This document shows, in pieces, positions 57,419 to 64,000 of a stretch of DNA of 64,000 nucleotides (the first letter of the stretch is position 1; every line of letters begins with the position of its first letter). Below the pieces are notes generated by a model that ran no database searches, was not told the origin of the DNA, and saw only the letters and a list, made by a program, of their open reading frames with translations. Both the position numbers and the translations under genes were made by a program. Source of the stretch: JBELHR01 sp049606855 (GTDB taxonomy: Bacteria; Bacteroidota; Bacteroidia; Flavobacteriales; Flavobacteriaceae); assembly GCA_049606855.1 (NCBI GenBank), contig JBMYVY010000001.1:62001-126000 (forward strand), given 5' to 3'.

Positions 57419-59518
57419 GTGAATCTGGGACAAACAGCGATAACATATTTGCGGGGTGTAGGACCTTCTCGCGCTGCTCTAATGGCGAGTGAACTCGGTA
57501 TTTACACCTACTCGGATTTAGTTAATTTTTTTCCTTTCCGATACATAGATAAAAGTAAGTTTTACAAAATATCTGAGCTCCAACCTTCAGGAGCTGAAGT
57601 TCAAATTATTGGGAAAATCACGGGAGTTAGAACGGTCAAGCAAAAAAGAGGATCTCGATTGGTTGCTGTTTTTCAAGACGAAACAGGTTCTATGGAGTTA
57701 ATTTGGTTTCGTGGAGCAAAATGGATAAAAGACAATCTTAAAACTGGGCAACCTTATGTGGTTTTTGGAAAGACCAACTTTTACAATGGTGATTTTTCCA
57801 TTGCACATCCGGAAATGGATTTGTTAAGTGAATACAAAAATAAAATTTCCACGGGCCTACAAGCTGTTTATCCTTCCACTGAAAAGTTGGCAAATAAGGG
57901 AGTTTCAAATCGTGTAATTTCATTGATGCAAGAGGCTTTACTCAAAGAGTTTTATGGAAAATTCACTGAAAACTTAACGGATGGTCTGAGAAAGCAGTAT
58001 GAGCTAGTTGATAAGAATACTGCATTATTAAATATACATTTTCCAAAGGATTTGAATCATTTGGCTCAGGCTCAAAGAAGACTGAAATTTGAGGAATTGT
58101 TTTATATTCAGCTTCAGTTGATCCGAAAGAATCTGCTTCATAAATTAAAATTTAAGGGTTTTGTTTTTGAAAAAGTAGGATCATATTTTAATCATTTTTA
58201 TGAGCATATTCTTCCCTTTGAGTTAACCTCAGCTCAAAAACGCGTAATTAAGGAGATTAGAAAAGATGTCGCAACAGGAGCACAAATGAATCGTTTGCTT
58301 CAAGGAGATGTGGGTTCAGGGAAAACGATGGTAGCTCTTTTGGCCATGCTTTTTGCCTTGGATAATGGGTTTCAAGCTGCGCTGATGGCCCCAACTGAAA
58401 TTTTGGCCACACAGCATTTTCAATCTATTTCAGAGCTGATAGAACCCTTGGATATTGAAGTTGTTTTACTAACGGGTTCTACTAAAACTTCGAGAAGAAA
58501 ATACATACACCAAGGATTAGAATCGGGACAAGTAAAAATTATTATTGGGACTCATGCGCTTTTAGAAGATAAAGTTAAGTTCCAAAATTTAGGTTTAGCG
58601 ATTATTGATGAGCAACACCGATTTGGTGTTGCCCAACGTGCAAAAATGTGGAAGAAAAACGCTTTGCCACCTCATGTTTTGGTGATGACAGCCACACCTA
58701 TTCCGAGAACACTTGCCATGAGTGTTTATGGGGATTTGGATATTTCAGTGATTGATGAGCTTCCACCGGGAAGGAAATCCATTAAAACAGTACATCGTTA
58801 TGATCGAAATAGATTAACGGTTTTTAAATTCATTAGAGACGAGATTGAAAAGGGCCGTCAAATCTATATTGTCTACCCCTTGATACAGGAATCTGAGGCT
58901 ATGGATTACAAAGATCTGATGGATGGTTATGAGAGTATTTCTAGAGAATTCCCATTGCCCAAGTACAGAATTAGTATTGTTCATGGAAAAATGAAGCCGA
59001 CAGATAAGGATTTGGAAATGCAACGTTTTGTTAAAGGAGAAACTCAAATAATGGTGGCTACAACGGTCATTGAAGTTGGAGTTAATGTTCCAAATGCCTC
59101 AGTAATGATAATTGAAAGTGCTGAGCGTTTTGGGCTTTCACAGTTACATCAACTTAGGGGACGTGTAGGTCGCGGAGCGGAGCAGAGTTATTGCATATTG
59201 ATGTCTGGTCACAAATTGTCTGCTGAAGCTAAAACAAGATTGGAAACTATGGTCAAAACCAATGACGGGTTTGAAATTGCGGAGGTAGATCTAAAACTTC
59301 GCGGGCCAGGGAATATAATGGGGACCCAACAAAGTGGAGTTTTAAATATGAGAATTGCCGATTTGGTTAAAGATCAAGAACTTCTTAATCTCGCTAGAGA
59401 AGCAGCTAAAACGATATTACAGGAGGATGCAAATTTGAGCAAACCAGAACATAAAAAAATTCTAAAAACCTATGAAGATATCCACCGAAAAACAGGGGTT
59501 TGGAGTAATATAAGTTAG
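57419..59518 (+). CDS. recG: ATP-dependent DNA helicase RecG
   Basis: A 699-residue helicase that remodels stalled replication forks and branch-migrates Holliday junctions. The N-terminal wedge domain has an OB-fold with GKITGVRTVKQKRGSRLVAVFQDE (in part). The helicase core has GDVGSGKT (296-303), IIDEQHRFGVAQR (motif II with DEQH), TATPIPRTLAM (motif III) and the C-terminal QLRGRVGRG (motif VI). The TRG motif region near the end is intact. The gene starts with GTG at 57419, 49 bp from the divergent RsmB-type gene. Confidence 0.96.
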   Translation: MNLGQTAITYLRGVGPSRAALMASELGIYTYSDLVNFFPFRYIDKSKFYKISELQPSGAEVQIIGKITGVRTVKQKRGSRLVAVFQDETGSMELIWFRGAKWIKDNLKTGQPYVVFGKTNFYNGDFSIAHPEMDLLSEYKNKISTGLQAVYPSTEKLANKGVSNRVISLMQEALLKEFYGKFTENLTDGLRKQYELVDKNTALLNIHFPKDLNHLAQAQRRLKFEELFYIQLQLIRKNLLHKLKFKGFVFEKVGSYFNHFYEHILPFELTSAQKRVIKEIRKDVATGAQMNRLLQGDVGSGKTMVALLAMLFALDNGFQAALMAPTEILATQHFQSISELIEPLDIEVVLLTGSTKTSRRKYIHQGLESGQVKIIIGTHALLEDKVKFQNLGLAIIDEQHRFGVAQRAKMWKKNALPPHVLVMTATPIPRTLAMSVYGDLDISVIDELPPGRKSIKTVHRYDRNRLTVFKFIRDEIEKGRQIYIVYPLIQESEAMDYKDLMDGYESISREFPLPKYRISIVHGKMKPTDKDLEMQRFVKGETQIMVATTVIEVGVNVPNASVMIIESAERFGLSQLHQLRGRVGRGAEQSYCILMSGHKLSAEAKTRLETMVKTNDGFEIAEVDLKLRGPGNIMGTQQSGVLNMRIADLVKDQELLNLAREAAKTILQEDANLSKPEHKKILKTYEDIHRKTGVWSNIS

Positions 59519-59530
59519 GCCTATTAATGT

Positions 59531-59560
59531 TTTGTTTGGAACTAACATTTTTTATCTTTG
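59531..59560 (+). promoter_or_regulatory. Promoter of pheT
   Basis: TTTG (59531-59534) is followed after 18 bp by TATCTTTG (59553-59560), a full match to the Bacteroidetes -7 box. The predicted start is near 59566, giving a 15-base leader before the ATG at 59581. Confidence 0.6.
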
Positions 59561-59580
59561 CAGGAATATAAATTCGAACA

Positions 59581-62007
59581 ATGAAGATTTCATATAATTG
59601 GTTAAAGCAATTTATCCAAATCGATTGGGAGGCTGAGAAAACAGGAGCCTTATTAACAGACTTAGGACTTGAGGTAGAAGGGATTGAAAAAGTAGAATCC
59701 ATCAAAGGTAGTTTAGCGGGCGTTGTCGTAGGTGAAGTACTTACTTGTGACAAACATCCTGGAGCAGACCGACTGTCTCTAACTACTGTGGATTTGGGAG
59801 GTGATGAGCCTGTTCAAATTGTTTGTGGAGCTCCAAATGTAGCTGCGGGTCAAAAAGTTCCAGTTGCAACTGTTGGGACCATTTTATATGACAAAGAAGG
59901 GGAATCCTTCAAAATTAAAAAGGGAAAAATTCGTGGAGAAGTTTCCATGGGAATGATATGTGCTGAAGATGAGTTGGGATTAGGTAAAGGCCATGATGGA
60001 ATTATGGTGCTGGATGCTAACTTAAAACCAGGTACTCCTGCTGCAAAGGTTTTCAATATTGAAACTGATGAAGTATTTGAAATAGGTTTGACTCCGAATC
60101 GCTCGGATGCTATGAGTCACTTTGGTACCGCTAGAGATTTAAGAGCGGGATTGATTCAACAAGGAGAAACCAAGGCTTTGATCACGCCTTCAGTAAGTGA
60201 TTTTCATGTGGATGACCGATCATTTAAAATTGACATTGAAGTAGAACAAGAGAAGTTAGCCCCTCGATACTGTGGAATTACCATTTCTAATGTTGAAGTT
60301 GGGAATTCTCCTGAATGGCTTCAAAACAGACTGAAATCAATTGGACTTAGTCCAATTAATAATATCGTTGACATCACTAATTATGTGATGCATGAGTTAG
60401 GGCAACCTTTACATGCTTTTGATGCACATAAAATTAAAGGAGGTAAGGTTAAGGTCAAAACCTTAGCAGAGGGAACTAAATTCACAACTCTCGATGGTGT
60501 TGAACGTGTATTAAGTGCGGATGATTTGATGATCTGTGATGCAGACTCCAATCCTTTGTGTATTGCTGGGGTATTTGGAGGGTTGAATTCTGGTGTCTCA
60601 GACTCAACTTCTACAATATTCTTAGAATCGGCTTATTTCGATTCAGTATCTGTTCGTAAAACGGCAAAAAGACATGCCTTAAACACAGATGCTTCTTTTA
60701 GATTTGAGAGAGGAATTGACCCAAATTTAAGCAAGTATGCGCTTAAAAGGGCAGCACTTTTAATCAAAGAACTCGCTGGGGGGAAATTAACCTCAGATGT
60801 TTTGGATTTTTATCCAAACCGCATTGAAGATATGGAAGTCTTTTTATCCTATGACAATGCTTACCGCTTGATTGGTCAAAATATTCCTAAGGAAACCATT
60901 AAGGCGATTTTAGCTTCATTAGAGATTCGTTTAAATTCGGAAACGGAAGGTGGTTTAGGGCTTATAATCCCTGCCTACAGAACTGATGTGACTAGAGAAG
61001 CTGATGTAATTGAAGAAATCTTAAGAGTTTATGGGTATAACAACATCGAGTTTTCCGATAAACTGAATACTTCTATGGTTTTTGAGGAGTTCGATGCTGT
61101 GAAAATTGAAAACATTATCGCAAATCAACTGGTGGCTCAAGGATTTAATGAGACCATGGCCAACTCATTGACTAAGGCATCTTATATTGAGCTTAGCGAC
61201 GATCTTAAGGAAGAATACAATGTTAAAATGTTGAATCCATTGAGCACCGACCTAGAGGTTATGCGTCAATCCATGTTGTTTAGTGGATTGGAGTCAGTGA
61301 TTTACAATATAAACAGAAAGAATAGTTCGATAAGATTTTTTGAATTCGGTAAAACCTACCATCATTACGGTAATGAATACGAAGAGGATAAACATTTGAG
61401 CTTATTTATCTCTGGAAATCGATCAAAAGAGCATTGGAATACAGCCAATGATGAGCTGGATTTCTTTTATGCAAAGGGAGTTTTGACGAGTTTATTTGAT
61501 CGTTTAGGATTAAATAATTTAAAGTTAAAACCTACTAAATCTCAAGTGTTTTCAGATGGGTTAGCACTTTATAGAGGTAAAGTAAAACTTGCGGATCTTG
61601 GAATTGTTAAGAAACAGATTCTCAAAGTATTTGGAATCAAGCAAGCTGTATTTTACGCAGATGTTGATTGGTCTAATGTACTAGATTCAGTAAAAAACCA
61701 CAGTATAAAAGTTCAAGAATTACCTAAGTTCCCTGCTGTAAAACGCGACCTATCTCTTCTGTTGGATGAACAAATTCAGTTTGGAGAGCTTTATAATATT
61801 GCCTTTCAGACTGAGAAGAAGCTCTTACAAGAAGTCGATTTGTTTGACTTCTATGAAGGGGATAAACTTCCAAAAGGAAAGAAATCATACGGTTTGAGTT
61901 TTGTACTTCAAGACCCAGAAAAAACGTTGACAGAGAAACAAATTTCAAAAATAATGACCAAGCTTCAGTCTGCTTACGAAAAGCAACTAGGAGCGAGTCT
62001 AAGATAA
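59581..62007 (+). CDS. pheT: Phenylalanyl-tRNA synthetase beta subunit
   Basis: An 808-residue class II synthetase beta chain, which forms an alpha2-beta2 enzyme with PheS. The N-terminal tRNA-binding EMAP-like domain lies at about 40-150 (GVVVGEVLTCDKHPGADRLS in part). The B3/B4 editing domain follows (NIVDITNYVMHELGQPLHAFD in part), then the B5 domain, the class II core and the C-terminal FDX-ACB anticodon-binding domain (KFPAVKRDLSLLL, near 716-728). All domains are present in normal order and length. pheS is not in the window. Confidence 0.97.
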   Translation: MKISYNWLKQFIQIDWEAEKTGALLTDLGLEVEGIEKVESIKGSLAGVVVGEVLTCDKHPGADRLSLTTVDLGGDEPVQIVCGAPNVAAGQKVPVATVGTILYDKEGESFKIKKGKIRGEVSMGMICAEDELGLGKGHDGIMVLDANLKPGTPAAKVFNIETDEVFEIGLTPNRSDAMSHFGTARDLRAGLIQQGETKALITPSVSDFHVDDRSFKIDIEVEQEKLAPRYCGITISNVEVGNSPEWLQNRLKSIGLSPINNIVDITNYVMHELGQPLHAFDAHKIKGGKVKVKTLAEGTKFTTLDGVERVLSADDLMICDADSNPLCIAGVFGGLNSGVSDSTSTIFLESAYFDSVSVRKTAKRHALNTDASFRFERGIDPNLSKYALKRAALLIKELAGGKLTSDVLDFYPNRIEDMEVFLSYDNAYRLIGQNIPKETIKAILASLEIRLNSETEGGLGLIIPAYRTDVTREADVIEEILRVYGYNNIEFSDKLNTSMVFEEFDAVKIENIIANQLVAQGFNETMANSLTKASYIELSDDLKEEYNVKMLNPLSTDLEVMRQSMLFSGLESVIYNINRKNSSIRFFEFGKTYHHYGNEYEEDKHLSLFISGNRSKEHWNTANDELDFFYAKGVLTSLFDRLGLNNLKLKPTKSQVFSDGLALYRGKVKLADLGIVKKQILKVFGIKQAVFYADVDWSNVLDSVKNHSIKVQELPKFPAVKRDLSLLLDEQIQFGELYNIAFQTEKKLLQEVDLFDFYEGDKLPKGKKSYGLSFVLQDPEKTLTEKQISKIMTKLQSAYEKQLGASLR

Positions 62008-62011
62008 TTAT

Positions 62012-63034
62012 ATGTACAAACAACTCATAAGGCCCATACTTTTTAAATTTGACCCTGAAACCATACATCATTTCGTGTTTTCAGCTATTAAAACAGGACA
62101 TAGAATTCCTGGAGTAGGACCTTTGGTAAGAAGTTTGTTTACTCATAAGGACCCTTCATTAGAACGTGAGTTATTTGGTTTGAAGTTTAGAAATCCTATC
62201 GGTTTAGCAGCGGGATTTGATAAAAATGCTGAGCTTTATAATGAATTGGCTGATTATGGATTTGGATTCATTGAGATCGGTACAGTAACTCCTGAAGCTC
62301 AAGAAGGAAACCCTAAAAAAAGAATGTTCAGACTTTCTAAAGACCGAGGTTTAATTAACAGAATGGGGTTCAATAATAAAGGGCTTGACGCGGTTATAAC
62401 TAAACTCAAAGGGAATAAGAATAAACTGATTATAGGTGGCAATTTGGGGAAGAACACTGGTTCTATGCCTGATGAATATATTCGAGATTATGTGAATTTG
62501 GCAGAAGGTCTTCATCCCTATGTGAATTATTTCGTACTCAATGTTAGCTGTCCAAATGTAGGTTCTATGGCAAAACTTCAGGATAAGGATTTTTTAATGG
62601 AGCTCATTGCAGCGGTGGAAGAAGTAAACTCATCCAAAGACCTAAGAAGACCACTTTTGCTTAAAATTGCTCCAGACTTGAATCAGATACAACTGGATGA
62701 AATTATTGACATCGTAAGAGATACTGCTGTAGATGGTGTCATTGCCTCGAATACTTCCACCGATAGAAGTGGGTTGAGAACTTCTCCTAGTCGAATTGAA
62801 CGTATTGGAAATGGCGGTTTGTCAGGACAACCGATAAAGGATAAAAGTACAGCAGTGATTAAATATCTTGCTGAAAACTCTAACAAAGCCTTTCCAATTA
62901 TAGGGGTAGGTGGCATTCAAACTGCACAAGATGCCAAGGATAAATTAGAGGCAGGTGCTGATCTACTTCAAGTTTATACCGGTTTCATTTATGAAGGACC
63001 ATCCATTGTGAAAAATATACTTAAGGGCTTATGA
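62012..63034 (+). CDS. pyrD: Dihydroorotate dehydrogenase (quinone), class 2
   Basis: A 340-residue membrane-associated flavoenzyme oxidising dihydroorotate to orotate with quinone as acceptor. Class 2 features are the N-terminal helical quinone-binding region (about 1-45), FRNPIGLAAGFDKNAELY (residues 62-79), NRMGFNNKG and LNVSCPNVGSM. In the latter the catalytic Ser is expected a few residues away (FVLNVSCPN, near 173-181). IIGVGGIQTAQDAKDKLEAGA (in part) binds the FMN phosphate. It starts 4 bp after pheT, so it may share that transcript. Confidence 0.95.
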   Translation: MYKQLIRPILFKFDPETIHHFVFSAIKTGHRIPGVGPLVRSLFTHKDPSLERELFGLKFRNPIGLAAGFDKNAELYNELADYGFGFIEIGTVTPEAQEGNPKKRMFRLSKDRGLINRMGFNNKGLDAVITKLKGNKNKLIIGGNLGKNTGSMPDEYIRDYVNLAEGLHPYVNYFVLNVSCPNVGSMAKLQDKDFLMELIAAVEEVNSSKDLRRPLLLKIAPDLNQIQLDEIIDIVRDTAVDGVIASNTSTDRSGLRTSPSRIERIGNGGLSGQPIKDKSTAVIKYLAENSNKAFPIIGVGGIQTAQDAKDKLEAGADLLQVYTGFIYEGPSIVKNILKGL

Positions 63035-63654
63035 TTGAGCTGAACTTGCTCATTCAATTTATATTGAGTTCTATGGTTTTGACCATTAGTCCGGGTCCGG
63101 ATATAATCTATGTAATAACTCAGAGTATTAGTAATGGCAAAAAGTATGGAATTTACACGGCCGCAGGTCTTGTAAGTGGTATATTAATTCATACCACTTT
63201 GGTGTATTTAGGAGTCTCGCTTTTGATTCGTGAAACCCCCTTACTCTTTAACGGTTTAAAATATCTAGGGGCAATTTATTTAGTTTATCTAGCCTATCAG
63301 GTTTATAAAAGCGATTCCAAAAGTCAGATTGATTTCGACAAAAAAGTGGCTAAAAAAAGTCCTAAATCTCTGTTTTTACAAGGTTTTGTAATGAATGTAC
63401 TCAACCCCAAAGTAACACTATTTTTCCTAGCTTATTTTCCTGGGTTTATCATTCCAGATAAGGGACAAGTGGCTATACAAACTTATGAATTAGGAGTGGT
63501 GTTCATGATTCAAGCATTTTTAATATTTTCTTTACTCGCCATTCTTGCCGATCGGTTTACTTCTTATATCCGGTCGAATAAAAATTTTCAGCCTATAATA
63601 AAATGGGCACAATTCACAGTATTTATTGGTCTTGCAATTTTCCTTGTTCTATAG
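63031..63654 (+). CDS. LysE family amino-acid exporter
   Basis: A 207-residue, six-helix protein of the LysE/RhtB family exporting amino acids or related compounds. The opening helix is followed by the family mark SPGPDIIYVITQSISNGKKYG (split, about 20-40), a GLVSGILIHTTLVYLGVSLLI helix (in part) and an LNPKVTLFFLAYFPGFI stretch (about 127-143) that is conserved in the family. A specific substrate cannot be assigned. Its start overlaps the pyrD stop codon by 4 bp. Confidence 0.9.
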   Translation: MIELNLLIQFILSSMVLTISPGPDIIYVITQSISNGKKYGIYTAAGLVSGILIHTTLVYLGVSLLIRETPLLFNGLKYLGAIYLVYLAYQVYKSDSKSQIDFDKKVAKKSPKSLFLQGFVMNVLNPKVTLFFLAYFPGFIIPDKGQVAIQTYELGVVFMIQAFLIFSLLAILADRFTSYIRSNKNFQPIIKWAQFTVFIGLAIFLVL

Positions 63655-63675
63655 ACTTTATGTATCTTTAGGTCA

Positions 63676-64000
63676 ATGAACCAAATCAAATTAATAGAGT
63701 GCCCACGGGATGCCATGCAAGGAATAAAAGAGTTTATTCCAACTGAGATTAAAGCGGAGTACATCAATTCCCTGCTGAAGGTCGGTTTTGATACCATAGA
63801 TTTTGGGAGTTTTGTGTCTCCAAAGGCAATTCCTCAAATGAGAGATACAGCAGAGGTGTTGAAACTATTGAAATTGGATCAGAGTAATTCTAAATTGTTG
63901 GCTATTGTTGCTAATGTAAGAGGAGCTCAAGATGCTCTGTGTTTTGAAGAAATAGATTATTTGGGTTTTCCGTTTTCGATTTCTGAGATATTTCAAATGA
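63676..64000 (+). CDS. Hydroxymethylglutaryl-CoA lyase, N-terminal part
   Basis: The gene runs off the right edge after 108 codons. The visible part starts IKLIECPRDAMQGIKEFIPTE (split; residues 4-24), the TIM-barrel entry with the catalytic Arg-Asp pair (R11-D12), followed by a DFGSFVSPKAIPQMRDTAEV segment (about 43-62), the conserved signature of HMG-CoA lyase. The enzyme splits HMG-CoA to acetyl-CoA and acetoacetate in leucine degradation. An ATG at 63676 follows the LysE gene by 21 bp; another operon member may lie beyond. Confidence 0.88.
   Translation, partial: MNQIKLIECPRDAMQGIKEFIPTEIKAEYINSLLKVGFDTIDFGSFVSPKAIPQMRDTAEVLKLLKLDQSNSKLLAIVANVRGAQDALCFEEIDYLGFPFSISEIFQM

Noticed and set aside
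1..64000. tRNA, rRNA, CRISPR arrays, insertion sequences, prophage
   Set aside because: No cloverleaf-like elements, regular spacer repeats, transposase genes or terminal repeats were noticed; a tRNAscan-SE/Infernal run would be needed to exclude small RNAs.

Overview
The window looks like a chromosomal segment of a Bacteroidota species, most likely a marine or environmental member of Flavobacteriia. Supporting signs are low GC, almost no Shine-Dalgarno sites, Bacteroidetes-type promoter motifs (TTTG about 19 bp before TAnnTTTG), and typical gene content: a FadL/OmpP1 porin, a DUF2490 protein, a DCC-family protein, DUF4268, MiaE, a SulP/Usp pair and a DnaX without its zinc module. No rRNA, tRNA, CRISPR array, insertion sequence or prophage was seen. 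Species-level identity cannot be read from the sequence.

Layout. 1-1719: the end of an FtsX-type permease, a DUF975-like membrane protein and a GNAT acetyltransferase. 1780-22137: one long, visibly AT-richer, tightly coupled + strand surface-polysaccharide locus. It encodes a nucleotide-sugar dehydrogenase (TviB/WbpO type), an ABC exporter (Wzm/Wzt), a NeuB-NeuC-NeuA sialic-acid cassette, about eight glycosyltransferases, a beta-propeller GINT1-like protein, a methyltransferase, a CapK-like adenylating enzyme, a Wzy/WaaL-like polytopic protein and a terminal WcaJ-like phosphoglycosyltransferase. The locus ends at a strong bidirectional terminator. 22189-25248: a - strand cluster of a divergent photolyase/cryptochrome, an unknown protein, FolE, an 80-aa protein and glutathione peroxidase, preceded by a promoter and a long inverted repeat. 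25580-29958: a DUF2490 protein, an arsR-arsC-acr3 operon with a perfect operator-like palindrome, and a GH20 hexosaminidase lipoprotein.

29981-41780: a small unknown protein, an MFS transporter, a FadL porin, then a long - strand run of a long-chain acyl-CoA synthetase, dnaX (split at an A11 run), a universal stress protein, a SulP transporter with an extra C-terminal domain, miaE, DUF4268 and mnmE. 41837-50204: a META/DUF4377 lipoprotein, a KAS III enzyme, an outer-membrane barrel, a ChaN-like lipoprotein, a DCC protein and a MacAB-like export operon with two permeases. 50264-64000: core metabolism and information genes (purL, a METTL25-like methyltransferase, an SDR epimerase, an RsmB-type methyltransferase, recG, pheT, pyrD, a LysE exporter and the start of HMG-CoA lyase).

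The two most interesting signals are these. First, dnaX is split in two frames exactly at an 11-adenine run at the end of domain III, which points to slippage-generated gamma and tau forms (or an assembly indel). Second, the sialic-acid/ABC-exporter locus carries an unassigned GT-B-like protein right after neuA and a Wzy/WaaL-like protein that a pure ABC pathway would not need.
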